Positions 17,911 through 26,041 of a stretch of DNA of 45,261 bases are shown one piece after another. Both the position numbers and the translations under genes were made by a program. A model generated the notes under the pieces. The model saw only the letters and a list, made by a program, of their open reading frames with translations. It made no database searches and had not been told where the DNA came from. The stretch lies in the NCBI GenBank assembly GCA_023261185.1, contig JALRJN010000048.1, positions 1-45,261 of the forward strand. Direction: 5' to 3'. Position 1 is the first letter of the stretch, and each line of letters starts with the position of its first letter. This DNA is from Porticoccus sp. Its GTDB lineage: Bacteria > Pseudomonadota > Gammaproteobacteria > Pseudomonadales > Porticoccaceae.

Positions 17911-18981
17911 TTGAAAATTTTTTATGGAGTTCAGGGGACGGGTAATGGCCATCTGTCCCGCGCCCGTGCCATGGCCGGTGCACTTTCACAATATCCCGAT
18001 ATCGAAATCGAATGGTTGTTTTCCGGGCGGCCCAGGGAGCATTATTTTGACATGGAGCTCTTCGGTGACTTCCATTGCCGCTCCGGTCTCACGTTTCACT
18101 CTGAAGCCGGGCGGGTGCAACCACTGAAAACCCTCCGCAATGTCGACTTGTTGGGCCTGCGCCGGGATATCCGAGGTCTGGATCTCAGCGGTTACGATCT
18201 GGTGATCAGCGATTATGAACCCATCACCGCCAGGGCCGCACGTCGCCAGCAACTGCCCTGTGTGGGTATTGGCCATCAGTATGCCTTCTGTCACGATGTT
18301 CCCGAGCGCGGTGGCAACCCGTTCACACGTGCCATTTTGCAGCAGTTTGCCCCAGTGACCACTGCGGTGGGCCTGCACTGGCACCACTTTGACAAGCCGA
18401 TTTTGCCGCCTATTGTGGATATCGACCACGATGACTTAGCAGGTGGTTGTGAGCAAAACAAAGTACTTGTATATCTGCCGTTTGAAGACCAGGCACCGTT
18501 GCTGGCGTTGTTCAGGCAGTTCCCCGACTTTCAATTCCATATCTATGCCTCTGTCCACGAGTGGCGGGACGACGACAATCTGCATACCCGCCCCCTGAGC
18601 CGCGATGGATTCCGTCGCGATCTGGCAGACAGCGATTGGGTCATCTGCAATGCCGGTTTTGAACTGATCAGTGAGGCGCTGCAACTGGGCAAACGCATTA
18701 TGGCTAAACCCCTGAGTGGACAGATGGAGCAGCTGTCCAACGCCGCTGCCCTGGAACAGCTGGGATATGCGTCCATTGAAGAGCGTATCGACCGGCGTGC
18801 CCTGGAGTTCTGGTTTGACTGCGAACCGAACGCGGCGCGACCCTGTTACCCGAATGTGGCGGAGGCTTTGGCGCGTTGGATCAGCGAAGGCTGCGCAGAA
18901 CCCGTCGAAACGTTGTGTCATCAGCTCTGGTCCGAGTCCGATATCGCGCCGCCACAACTGCAACGACAGCAGGTGGCCTGA
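17911..18981 (+). CDS. MJ1255/VC2487-family glycosyltransferase
   Basis: This 356-residue protein starts with MKIFYGVQGTGNGHLSRARA, the glycine-rich N-terminal loop of GT-B enzymes related to MurG/GT28, and belongs by pattern to the MJ1255/VC2487 family. The C-terminal half has CNAGFELISEALQLGKRIMA followed by PLSGQMEQ, which matches the nucleotide-sugar binding site of the group (Gly-Phe...Glu and Gln...Glu-Gln). The TTG start at 17911 is preceded by AAGAGAA at 17898-17904 and gives the family N-terminus. It is co-transcribed with the PAP2 phosphatase. Acceptor and sugar are unknown; diacylglycerol is suggested only by the neighbour and the upstream Pho-like boxes. Confidence 0.88.
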   Translation: MKIFYGVQGTGNGHLSRARAMAGALSQYPDIEIEWLFSGRPREHYFDMELFGDFHCRSGLTFHSEAGRVQPLKTLRNVDLLGLRRDIRGLDLSGYDLVISDYEPITARAARRQQLPCVGIGHQYAFCHDVPERGGNPFTRAILQQFAPVTTAVGLHWHHFDKPILPPIVDIDHDDLAGGCEQNKVLVYLPFEDQAPLLALFRQFPDFQFHIYASVHEWRDDDNLHTRPLSRDGFRRDLADSDWVICNAGFELISEALQLGKRIMAKPLSGQMEQLSNAAALEQLGYASIEERIDRRALEFWFDCEPNAARPCYPNVAEALARWISEGCAEPVETLCHQLWSESDIAPPQLQRQQVA

Positions 18982-18982
18982 T

Positions 18983-20236
18983 TTAGCTTTTAATGATGGG
19001 GATGTCTGTCCATCGGGTGGTATAGGCCGGAGAACAGTACTGCTGGCGCATCGGCCAACCCCGTTTTTTGCCTTCGCTGGCAAGGACAGCGGTGCCCCGG
19101 CCGTAGCGGCGATTGATGCCGTCCAGGGTTTGCATCAGCGCATCCGCGCGAGGGCTCTGCCCCACCTCGAAGATATCCTCCTGGTGGTAGCGTTTCGACA
19201 CCAGCTCGATTAACCCCACACCTGCTTTCAGATAGGCATGTCCCGGTCGGAAGATACGGCGTACGCCCTGCTGTGCACAGGCAGCGATCACCCGGCTGTC
19301 GTCAGTGGCGTAGGGCAATTGCACCACGGTGCTGTTGCTGTAGTAGTTGGGCCGATGGGGCGAAGTGTGAATGAACACGTGCAGGGTCAGCGCCAGGTGT
19401 TGCTGGGCGCGCAGTTTTTCCGCCGCCCGGCTGGCGTAGAGTGCGACGGCCCGCAGTAGGGGGTCCAGCTCAGTGGGTTTGTCTCCGAAAGAACGGGTAC
19501 AGTAAATCTGTTTTTTATCCGGGGTTACCTCCTCCAGTGCCAGACAGGGGCTGCCGTTCAGTTCTTCCAGCGTGCGTTCTACACAGACATTGAAGCGGCG
19601 GCGGATGGTTTTAGGATCGCTGCTGGCCAGTTCCCAGGCGCTGTGGATTCCCATGTCCGCCAACCGTGCCCCCAGTCGGCGACCGATGCCCCATACTTTG
19701 GTGGCTGGTACCCGTCGCAGCAGCCACTGCCATTTGTGGGGGGCGTCGAGTAGGCAGACACCGTGCTGGCCGGGGATATTCTTGGCGGCGTAGTTGGCCA
19801 GCTTTGCCAGGGTTTTGCTGGGGGCAATACCAACACTCACCGGCATGCGTACCTGTCGCCAGACATTCTGCTTGATGGTTTGGCCGTAGTCCTGCAGCGG
19901 TTGGCAGATGCCATCCAGCGACAGGAACATTTCATCGATACTGTAGATTTCGATATCCGGGCTGAAGTGACGCAGGCAATCCATCACCCGCCGGGAAATA
20001 TCGCCGTAGAGCCGGAAGTTGCCAGAGAATACAGCTACCCGGTGGCGTTCCAGCAGGTGGCGAATCTTGAAATAGGCATGCAGGTCGGGAATGCCGAGGG
20101 CCTTGGCTTCCTTCGAGCGGGCGATCACGCAGCCGTCGTTGTTGCTTAGTACCACCACCGGCTTGTCGCGCAGGTCGGGGCGGAAAATCTGTTCACAACT
20201 GGCGTAGCAGCTGTTGCAGTCTACCAGCGCGAACAT
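18983..20236 (-). CDS. umuC: DNA polymerase V catalytic subunit UmuC
   Basis: UmuC is a Y-family translesion polymerase, active as UmuD'2C with RecA during the SOS response. The 417-residue protein has the palm motifs [17 protein letters not shown] and [14 protein letters not shown] with catalytic Asp/Glu, the helix-hairpin-helix region ([18 protein letters not shown]), a little-finger domain, and a C-terminal DUF4113 segment ([25 protein letters not shown]). The start overlaps the end of umuD by 16 bp, so translation is coupled. No truncation or missing catalytic residue was seen. It meets the end of the glycosyltransferase gene with one base between. Confidence 0.97.
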   Translation of the reverse strand: MFALVDCNSCYASCEQIFRPDLRDKPVVVLSNNDGCVIARSKEAKALGIPDLHAYFKIRHLLERHRVAVFSGNFRLYGDISRRVMDCLRHFSPDIEIYSIDEMFLSLDGICQPLQDYGQTIKQNVWRQVRMPVSVGIAPSKTLAKLANYAAKNIPGQHGVCLLDAPHKWQWLLRRVPATKVWGIGRRLGARLADMGIHSAWELASSDPKTIRRRFNVCVERTLEELNGSPCLALEEVTPDKKQIYCTRSFGDKPTELDPLLRAVALYASRAAEKLRAQQHLALTLHVFIHTSPHRPNYYSNSTVVQLPYATDDSRVIAACAQQGVRRIFRPGHAYLKAGVGLIELVSKRYHQEDIFEVGQSPRADALMQTLDGINRRYGRGTAVLASEGKKRGWPMRQQYCSPAYTTRWTDIPIIKS

Positions 20237-20655
20237 CGGTGATGGCGCACCGAATGAATCACCACCCCTTCAATCAGTAATTCTGCGTTGTCGTGCAGTT
20301 CGATGGGCGGATAGCGACGGTTGCCGGCCCGCAGCAGACGGTTGTGCAGATCCAGTACCTTGCAGGTTAGCTCGCCGTCGATGGCGGCGATCACCACATC
20401 CCCGTGCTGGGGTTGCAGGGCGCGGTCGACAATCAACAGGTCGCCGCTGAAAATGCCGAAGCCGGTCATGGAATCCCCCTCGGCACGGGCGAAGAAGGTG
20501 GCCGCCGGATGTTTCACCAGGTAGTCGTGAATATCCAGCGGCGTTTCCACAAAGTCGTCCGCCGGGCTGGGAAAGCCGGCGCGCACTGCCGTGGCGAACA
20601 GCGGCAGGGTGTCGGGCGGCACGTCGGCGGCCGGTTTCAGGGGGGCAGTTTTCAT
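20221..20655 (-). CDS. umuD: DNA polymerase V subunit UmuD (LexA-like self-cleaving)
   Basis: UmuD cleaves itself on the RecA filament to give UmuD', which activates UmuC. The 144-residue protein has the cleavage site A26-G27 ([12 protein letters not shown]), catalytic Ser62 ([12 protein letters not shown]) and Lys99 (GELTCKVL). The Ser-Lys spacing of 37 equals that of E. coli (60/97), and the A-G dipeptide replaces the C-G of E. coli as in LexA. No Shine-Dalgarno precedes the ATG at 20655; the promoter geometry predicts a leaderless transcript. It overlaps umuC and lies 12 bp after a LexA box. Confidence 0.96.
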   Translation of the reverse strand: MKTAPLKPAADVPPDTLPLFATAVRAGFPSPADDFVETPLDIHDYLVKHPAATFFARAEGDSMTGFGIFSGDLLIVDRALQPQHGDVVIAAIDGELTCKVLDLHNRLLRAGNRRYPPIELHDNAELLIEGVVIHSVRHHRCSRW

Positions 20656-20661
20656 ACAGTC

Positions 20662-20690
20662 AAAATACTGTATAAATAAACAGTATTCAA
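20662..20690 (-). promoter_or_regulatory. umuDC promoter with LexA (SOS) box
   Basis: On the plus strand CTGTATAAATAAACAG (20668-20683) is an exact CTGT-N8-ACAG SOS box. Read on the minus strand it lies within the 17-bp spacer between -35 TTGAAT (20690-20685) and -10 TATTTT (20667-20662), so LexA binding would cover the promoter. Transcription would start about 7 bp after the -10, at or next to the umuD ATG (20655). Confidence 0.88.
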
Positions 20691-20703
20691 GCGGAAAGAA
20701 AAA

Positions 20704-20910
20704 TCAGTGCCGGAAAAAATACATCAGCAGGCTCAGCACGGCACTGACAATCAGCATCGAGGTGATAGGAATAAAAACCTGACTGTACTCGGTCTTGATA
20801 TTGATATCGCCGGGCAGCTTGCCGAACCAGTTCAGCGCGCCGGGAAAAAAATGCCAAAGGGTTCCCAGCGCCAGCAGGACAGCCCCCAATACCATCAGTA
20901 TCTTGGCCAC
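20704..20910 (-). CDS. DUF2905 small membrane protein
   Basis: With GTG 20910 as start (VAKILMVLGAVLLALGTLWH) the protein is 68 residues. The sequence FFPGALNWFGKLPGDINIKT is the conserved DUF2905 core, flanked by two transmembrane helices. A clear GGAGG lies at 20917-20921, upstream of the GTG. The function of the family is unknown. It is oriented towards umuDC with 48 bp between its stop and umuD; read-through is possible but the SOS promoter lies in the gap. Confidence 0.9.
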   Translation of the reverse strand: MAKILMVLGAVLLALGTLWHFFPGALNWFGKLPGDINIKTEYSQVFIPITSMLIVSAVLSLLMYFFRH

Positions 20911-21063
20911 GCTTACCTCCTCCGCAACGGCGATGTATCCGCCTCTTCCAGCACCGGCTGGAACATGCGCCGGTACTGGCTCGGTGTCAGCCCGGTGCCG
21001 GTAGTGTTGGAGCGGGTGGGTGCACAATCAGCCGCAGCCTGAGGGTATATTGTCGAAGTGCGT

Positions 21064-21083
21064 CGGCACTGTTCGCAGTGTCG
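21064..21083. other. Hairpin with TTCG tetraloop
   Basis: CGGCACTG (21064-21071), loop TTCG, CAGTGTCG (21076-21083) forms an 8-bp stem with one G-U pair. No T-run follows on either strand, so it is not a canonical terminator. It lies in the otherwise empty gap between DUF2905 and the DUF6435-like gene; its role is unknown. Confidence 0.45.
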
Positions 21084-21160
21084 GCGCTGAGGTGTCCGAT
21101 ACATGTCAATGAGATTTTAACGTGTTATGGAAGAAAGAATTGCGGTAGCTTTTTTGGGCG

Positions 21161-21346
21161 TTAGGCTTTTTTTGCATTTTCCAGTGCATTTATTTTTTGC
21201 CTGATGACTTCGGCTTCAGTCGTTATCATTGAATAGGATTCTATATCGCCTTTTCTTTGGGCGTGCATGGCTTGCTCCAGCTTTGCTTCATAACTTTTTT
21301 GTAATTTTTTGGCGGGGTCTTTTTTAAAGAGGGAAAACATAGACAT
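21161..21346 (-). CDS. Small DUF6435/Lacal_2735-type protein
   Basis: The 61-residue protein begins MSMFSLFKKDPAKKLQKSYE and is followed by a charged helical region with a KGDIESYSMITTEAE segment and a Lys-rich end. This pattern matches small cytoplasmic proteins annotated DUF6435 or Lacal_2735 family, which have no known function. Met3 (MFSLFKK) may be the true start, as most relatives begin there. It is AT-rich compared with the core genes. Confidence 0.75.
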   Translation of the reverse strand: MSMFSLFKKDPAKKLQKSYEAKLEQAMHAQRKGDIESYSMITTEAEVIRQKINALENAKKA

Positions 21347-21366
21347 TGATCCATAATGGGTTGTTT

Positions 21367-21591
21367 TTACTCTACGTATCTCGGTGGCTTCCAGTTCTTT
21401 TTTTTATGACGCCATAGAAAAACATCAAAACTTGGGGCAAGTTGACTGGATGTGATTGCCGGGTCGAGTAGAGAGGTTGACGGGTGGATAATGGAGGAGC
21501 TGGCAGTTTCAGTCAGGGCTTCTGTAAGATGATAAAGAAAGTGCCGGGTATTGGTATGGCTGTGCTGTTGCCATTGTGCCTGTGAATCCAT
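21367..21591 (-). CDS. Possible small hypothetical protein
   Basis: A 74-codon frame on the minus strand runs from ATG 21591 (MDSQAQWQQHSHTNTRHFLY) to TAA at 21367 and ends in HKKKNWKPPRYVE. It has no recognisable domain and only a weak ribosome binding site (CCAAGA). It occupies most of the gap before the patatin gene, which otherwise holds only that gene's promoter. It may be a real orphan, a remnant or chance. Confidence 0.25.
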   Translation of the reverse strand: MDSQAQWQQHSHTNTRHFLYHLTEALTETASSSIIHPSTSLLDPAITSSQLAPSFDVFLWRHKKKNWKPPRYVE

Positions 21592-21643
21592 TCTTGGGTG
21601 TGAATACTGAGAGAACTGACTGATCGTAGAAAGGCGATAAAAA

Positions 21644-22543
21644 ATGATATCGGAAAAGTCCCAAAAAACGGTATCCCTGGTTCTGGGGAGTGGCGGTGCT
21701 CGCGGCCTGGCTCACATCGGTGTCATTGATTGGCTTGAAAAAAATGATTTCAAAATAGAATCTATTTCTGGTTGTTCAATAGGTGCTCTTGTGGGTGGCA
21801 TTTACGCCGCTGGAAAGTTGGATGATTTCGAGAGCTGGGTACGACAAATAACCAAGATTGATGTTTTTAAGTTGCTCGATCTTTCATGGGATAAAAGTGG
21901 TCTTGTGAAAGGCGATAAACTGTTTGATACGTTGAGGGACCTTGTGGGCGATGTGGCTATTGAGGACTTGCCTATCTCCTATACTGCTGTGGCCACCGAT
22001 GTGTCAGTAGAAAAAGAAGTCTGGATGAATTCAGGAAAACTGTTTGATGCTATCCGGGCGTCTATCTCATTGCCCCTTCTTTTTACGCCGTTCAGATATG
22101 AGGGAGTCGAACTCATTGATGGCGGTGTGTTAAACCCTGTGCCGATAGCGCCTACCTTTAATGACCAAACAGATTTAACCGTGGCCGTGAATCTTGGTGG
22201 CAGGGTGGATAAAAAGAGCGAGCCAACGGCAAGTGAAGATTCGTCAGAGGAAGAGAGGTCTCCCCTGATAGAGAAGGTTTCCTCTTTCGTGAAAGGCTTT
22301 AAGGATTCGACAGTAAACAACGTCGGCAAAGATTGGGGTGCGTATGATATCGCCAATCAGGCTTTTGATACGATGCAAGGTGCAATTGCGAGGCAGAAGT
22401 TGGCGGCTTACCCGGCTGATTATTTAATTGAGATACCCAGAAATGCATGTGGGATTATAGATTTTGATTGTGCTGCTGAAATGATAGAGCTTGGATACAA
22501 AAGCGCTGAGGAAAGCCTAGGTAGAATCATAGGCGAAACCTGA
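21644..22543 (+). CDS. Patatin-like phospholipase / esterase (RssA-type)
   Basis: The 299-residue protein has the patatin catalytic dyad. The oxyanion hole is GSGGARGLAHIG (residues 15-26), the nucleophile Ser lies in ISGCSIGALVGG (G-x-S-x-G), and the Asp in ELIDGGVLNPVP (D-G-G). No signal peptide or membrane helix is apparent, so it should be cytoplasmic or peripheral. Similar proteins act on phospholipids or lysophospholipids, but the physiological substrate is unknown. Start ATG 21644 follows GAAAGG at 21629-21634. The gene is AT-rich, and a Ser/Glu-rich insert (residues about 185-205) interrupts the core. Confidence 0.92.
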   Translation: MISEKSQKTVSLVLGSGGARGLAHIGVIDWLEKNDFKIESISGCSIGALVGGIYAAGKLDDFESWVRQITKIDVFKLLDLSWDKSGLVKGDKLFDTLRDLVGDVAIEDLPISYTAVATDVSVEKEVWMNSGKLFDAIRASISLPLLFTPFRYEGVELIDGGVLNPVPIAPTFNDQTDLTVAVNLGGRVDKKSEPTASEDSSEEERSPLIEKVSSFVKGFKDSTVNNVGKDWGAYDIANQAFDTMQGAIARQKLAAYPADYLIEIPRNACGIIDFDCAAEMIELGYKSAEESLGRIIGET

Positions 22544-22601
22544 AGCATGATGTCTATAGGGCATTTAGTCAGTGACGCCATTAAAAACCATTGAGGCATC
22601 C

Positions 22602-22907
22602 ATGTTTATCGCAATGAACCGTTTTAAAATCGCCCTGGGCAGTGAAGACGAATTCGTCAGTATCTGGAAGAACCGGGAAACTTTTCTGGAAACAGTGCCG
22701 GGTTTTAAGGAATTCCATCTGCTACAGGGCCCAACCACAGAAGAATACACACTGTTCGCTTCTCACTCCGTTTGGGAATCGCGCCAGGCATTTGAAGAAT
22801 GGACCAACTCGGAAGCCTTTCGGAAAGCCCACGCCAATGCGGGCGGCAGCAGGAAGGAAATCTACCTGGGTCCGCCGCAGTTTGAAGGCTTTGAATCCGT
22901 AATCTAG
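22602..22907 (+). CDS. IsdG/HmuQ-like antibiotic-biosynthesis-monooxygenase fold protein
   Basis: This 101-residue protein has the ferredoxin-like ABM fold. It begins MFIAMNRFKIALG and continues with FLETVPGFKEFHLL, LFASHSVWESRQAFEEWTNS and FRKAHANAG. The Asn of MNRF, the Trp of EEWTNS and the His of KAH match the Asn-Trp-His triad of IsdG-type heme-degrading monooxygenases, so heme degradation is plausible but unproven. ATG 22602 is preceded by GAGG at 22593-22596; an upstream GTG frame from 22572 is less likely. No Fur box or heme transport gene was seen nearby. Confidence 0.82.
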   Translation: MFIAMNRFKIALGSEDEFVSIWKNRETFLETVPGFKEFHLLQGPTTEEYTLFASHSVWESRQAFEEWTNSEAFRKAHANAGGSRKEIYLGPPQFEGFESVI

Positions 22908-22924
22908 TTATTTGCTTAGAGTCA

Positions 22925-22998
22925 CTCGGGGCTTTTTATACGCTCATGGCTGTTTATAGCCGCTCAAGGCTTTCTATACCCTCAAGGCTGTTCTACCC
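22925..22998. repeat. Four imperfect 18-20 bp tandem repeats
   Basis: The units are CTCGGGGCTTTTTATACG (22925-22942), CTCATGGCTGTTTATAGCCG (22943-22962), CTCAAGGCTTTCTATACC (22963-22980) and CTCAAGGCTGTTCTACCC (22981-22998). All share CTC(A)nGGCTktyTAt. The last unit overlaps the final codons and stop of the molybdopterin oxidoreductase on the minus strand, and the array fills the gap between two convergent genes. Function unknown; it might act in transcript ends. Confidence 0.75.
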
Positions 22999-25177
22999 GC
23001 ACGGGTACTGATTTAAAGGCCGGGGTTTTACTGCGCGGGTCGCTGTCGGTACCTACCAGAACATTGGCCTCGGGAAAGTACGCCATCAGGTTGTTCTGCG
23101 GTAGGTCGAAGGGGTAGACCCGTACCCGGTCCATACGGCCATGCTCTGACACCAGATCCACCACATTGGCAATACCGAGCCGCTCGATGGTGGTTGGGTG
23201 CATCAGCACCGCCCAGCGGTCATCGGTATCCCGGTAGCTGTCCCGTTCCTCGTAGACGATGGTGTTGAACTGCCCCTCGCTGCGCACTGTCATCAGGGTA
23301 AACGGATAGTCTTCATTTGCCACGGCACCGGGCAATGGATGTACCGCAAAGCGGGCGCGACTGTTGGGACGGGAGAACTCTGGGCGGTGTTTCAGCCGTC
23401 CGCGAATATGGAATTCCTTGCGCGCCACGTCGATATCTGCCAGATCCTCCATGCCGGGAATCACCCGGGCGATGGCTTCGCGCACCGTGCGGTGTTGGCG
23501 AAAGCGCTCAAAGTCCACCGGGCTGCTGGGCAGTAGCCGTTCCGCCAGCCCCACCAGGATTTCCACCTCCGGGCGGGTGTGATCATGTCGTTTAATTCCG
23601 CCGTCGCTAAGGCGCACGAAGTTGAACATGGATTCCTGGGTAGTGGGTTGCCATTCCTCATCCCGGGCGGTGACCGGCAGGATCAGGCTCTCGCTGTGGT
23701 CACAGCCGTGAATGTGGCCCAGGTTCAGGGTGGTGGTGAGGAACAACTTGAAACCGATCCGGTCTAGTGACTCCCCAGCCCAGCTGGCGTGTGGAGTGGC
23801 ACCGTACAGGTTACCGCCCATGATCAGTGCTGCGTCGATGTCGCCGCGGTAGCTGGCGTTCATGCAGGCCAGGGTATCCATGCCGGGCCCGGTGGGTAGG
23901 CTGGCCCCCAGTTCTGTTTCCAAACGTTCGAATACTTCCGCTGCGAGCACCGGTTTGACACCGATGGTGCCGATGCCTTGCACATTGCTGTGGCCGCGCA
24001 GAGGAAGTAATCCAGCACCGGGTTTGCCCACCATGCCGCGCAACAGCGCCAGGTTGGCGATGTATTCAATGTTCTCAACACCGTGGCGATGGTGGGTCAT
24101 ACCCATACCCCAGGCGAAGATTGTGCGTTCGGAGGCCGCATACGCACTGGCGGCCTGCTCGATCTGGCTGCGGGCAATGCCTGTATCCCGTTCGATGGCC
24201 TCCCAGTCGGTCTGCTGGATATCATCCAGAAACGCCTCGAAGCCCTCGGTGTGCTGCTCTATATAGGCCCTGTCCTGATGGCCGCCCGCCAAAACTGCCT
24301 TGGCGATGCCCTTGAACAGGCCGATATCGCTGCCGATGGCCGGTTGCAGGTATTGATTGGCGATCCAGGTGCCGCCGCTGGCCATGGATTTGGCGCTTTT
24401 GGGTACCGCAAAGCGGACCAGCCCCGGTTCTTTTGCCGGGTTGATCACAATGACCTGGCCGCCGCGCTCCCGCAATCGTTGTAATTGGTGCAGCAGTCGG
24501 GGATGGTTGGACGCGGGGTTGGCACCTATCAGGAACACCAGGTCACAATGACTCAAATCCTCCAACTCCACTGTGGCGGTGCCGGTGCCGATGGTACTGC
24601 CCAGGGCCTCGCTGGTGGCCTGGTGGCAGTAGTAGGAGCAGTTATTAATGTTGTTGGTGCCGTAGAGTCGCGCTAGCAACTGCAACACAAATCCGGCTTC
24701 GTTGGAGGAACGTCCGGAGGAATAGAAGAAGCTGCGTGACGGCAGGGTCTCGGCAAACTTGCCAGCGGCATAATCCAGCGCCCAGTCCCAGCTCACTTCA
24801 CGGAAGCGAGTCTCATCGGCCCCCTTGTAAATGGGTTTGCCGAGCCGCCCCAAGTGTTCCAGCTCGCGGCCGCTCAATTCCCGCAGCTGCGCCAGGGGGT
24901 GATCGAAAATCTCTGAAGGAATGGCCGGCTGGATATCGGTGGATTGCGCCTGAATGCTCTTGTTGCAGACGGCGGGAAATTCTCCCAACTCATTGGTCAT
25001 CCCACCTTGTTGACCGCCCATGCCCAGCCCGCAGGCCTTGCAGGCATTATTGGCACGCAGAGCCTTGGATGAGTTCAGCAGACCAATTTTGCGAACGGTA
25101 CTGAGGGTGTAGAGCACCTTCTTTGGGCCACCGCCAACAATATGATCGGATGGGGTTCTGGGCGGCTGGCGACTCAT
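22982..25177 (-). CDS. FdhF/YdeP-family molybdopterin oxidoreductase (formate dehydrogenase-like)
   Basis: The 731-residue protein is a DMSO-reductase-superfamily enzyme of the FdhF/YdeP type, about 730-770 residues. The N-terminus carries C46-x2-C49 and C71, compatible with a Fe-S site, though a fourth Cys ligand is not evident. The active-site region NNCSYYCHQATS contains C184 at the position of the probable Mo ligand. Further hallmarks are LIGANPASNHPRLL, VINPAKEPGLVRF and the C-terminal molydop-binding domain (MTVRSEGQFNTIVYEERDSY). It is 15 bp after fghA in the adhC-fghA operon, so formate oxidation is the likely role; biochemical proof for YdeP-type proteins is limited. No NAD-binding subunit is encoded alongside. 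Confidence 0.9.
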   Translation of the reverse strand: MSRQPPRTPSDHIVGGGPKKVLYTLSTVRKIGLLNSSKALRANNACKACGLGMGGQQGGMTNELGEFPAVCNKSIQAQSTDIQPAIPSEIFDHPLAQLRELSGRELEHLGRLGKPIYKGADETRFREVSWDWALDYAAGKFAETLPSRSFFYSSGRSSNEAGFVLQLLARLYGTNNINNCSYYCHQATSEALGSTIGTGTATVELEDLSHCDLVFLIGANPASNHPRLLHQLQRLRERGGQVIVINPAKEPGLVRFAVPKSAKSMASGGTWIANQYLQPAIGSDIGLFKGIAKAVLAGGHQDRAYIEQHTEGFEAFLDDIQQTDWEAIERDTGIARSQIEQAASAYAASERTIFAWGMGMTHHRHGVENIEYIANLALLRGMVGKPGAGLLPLRGHSNVQGIGTIGVKPVLAAEVFERLETELGASLPTGPGMDTLACMNASYRGDIDAALIMGGNLYGATPHASWAGESLDRIGFKLFLTTTLNLGHIHGCDHSESLILPVTARDEEWQPTTQESMFNFVRLSDGGIKRHDHTRPEVEILVGLAERLLPSSPVDFERFRQHRTVREAIARVIPGMEDLADIDVARKEFHIRGRLKHRPEFSRPNSRARFAVHPLPGAVANEDYPFTLMTVRSEGQFNTIVYEERDSYRDTDDRWAVLMHPTTIERLGIANVVDLVSEHGRMDRVRVYPFDLPQNNLMAYFPEANVLVGTDSDPRSKTPAFKSVPVRVEQP

Positions 25178-25192
25178 GATGACGACTGTGCG

Positions 25193-26026
25193 TTACAGGT
25201 ACTGCGCGTGAAAACGCAGGTGGTCGCCGATCAGGCTGGCGATGAAAAAGTAGCTGTGGTCGTAGCCTGGCTGCATTCGCAACTGCAGGGGGTAACCCGC
25301 CTCCTTTGCCGCTTGCTGTAATAGCTCTGGCTTGAGCTGTTCCTGCAGGAAGTTGTCGGCATCCCCCTGGTCTATCAGCATGGGGAGCTGTCGCTGCGCA
25401 CTCCTCATCAGTTCGCTGCTGTCGTAGTCGCTCCAGGTTTCACGATTACTTCCCAGGTAGTTAGCGAGGGCTTTTTCACCCCAGGGGCAGTGCATGGGGG
25501 AACAGATGGGGGCAAAGGCCGATACCGAGCGGTAGCGGCCGGGGTTTTTCAGGGCGATGGTCAGCGCGCCGTGGCCACCCATGGAGTGGCCGCTGATAGC
25601 CATCTTGTCTCCATCCACCGGGAAGTGCTCGTTAATCAGGGCTGGTAGTTCCTCCACCACGTAGTCGTACATGCGGTAGTGGTTGGACCAGGGCGCCTGG
25701 GTGGCATTGACATAGAATCCCGCGCCCAGGCCAAAATCGTAATTGCCTTCAGGATCATCGGGTACCCCTTCCCCGCGTGGGCTGGTATCCGGCGCTACGA
25801 TGGCGATGCCGTGTTCTGCCGCATAGCGCTGGGCGCCAGCCTTGGTAACAAAATTTTCGTCCGTGCAGGTGAGCCCGGACAGCCAGTACAGCACTGGCAC
25901 AACCCCCTGCTCCGCCTGCGGCGGCAGGTAGATGGAAAAGGTCATGTCACAGTTAAGCACCGCAGAGGGGTGCCGAAAGCGCAGTTGCTGGCCGCCGAAA
26001 CAGCGGTGGACGTCGATCTGTTCCAT
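25193..26026 (-). CDS. fghA: S-formylglutathione hydrolase
   Basis: This alpha/beta hydrolase releases formate and glutathione from S-formylglutathione in formaldehyde detoxification. The 277-residue length is normal. Ser148 lies in [12 protein letters not shown], the acid in [11 protein letters not shown], and His257 in [11 protein letters not shown]. The conserved [20 protein letters not shown] segment is diagnostic of the esterase D/FghA family. It sits between adhC and the formate dehydrogenase-like gene with 15-bp gaps on both sides. Confidence 0.96.
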   Translation of the reverse strand: MEQIDVHRCFGGQQLRFRHPSAVLNCDMTFSIYLPPQAEQGVVPVLYWLSGLTCTDENFVTKAGAQRYAAEHGIAIVAPDTSPRGEGVPDDPEGNYDFGLGAGFYVNATQAPWSNHYRMYDYVVEELPALINEHFPVDGDKMAISGHSMGGHGALTIALKNPGRYRSVSAFAPICSPMHCPWGEKALANYLGSNRETWSDYDSSELMRSAQRQLPMLIDQGDADNFLQEQLKPELLQQAAKEAGYPLQLRMQPGYDHSYFFIASLIGDHLRFHAQYL

Positions 26027-26041
26027 TGGTTATCCCTGCCC

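Noticed and set aside
22544-22601. Fur box upstream of the IsdG-like gene
   Set aside because: I looked for a GATAATGATAATCATTATC-type site because of the possible heme role and saw no match.
22908-22998. CRISPR array
   Set aside because: Repeats are contiguous, 18-20 bp and imperfect, with no unique spacers and no cas genes in the window.
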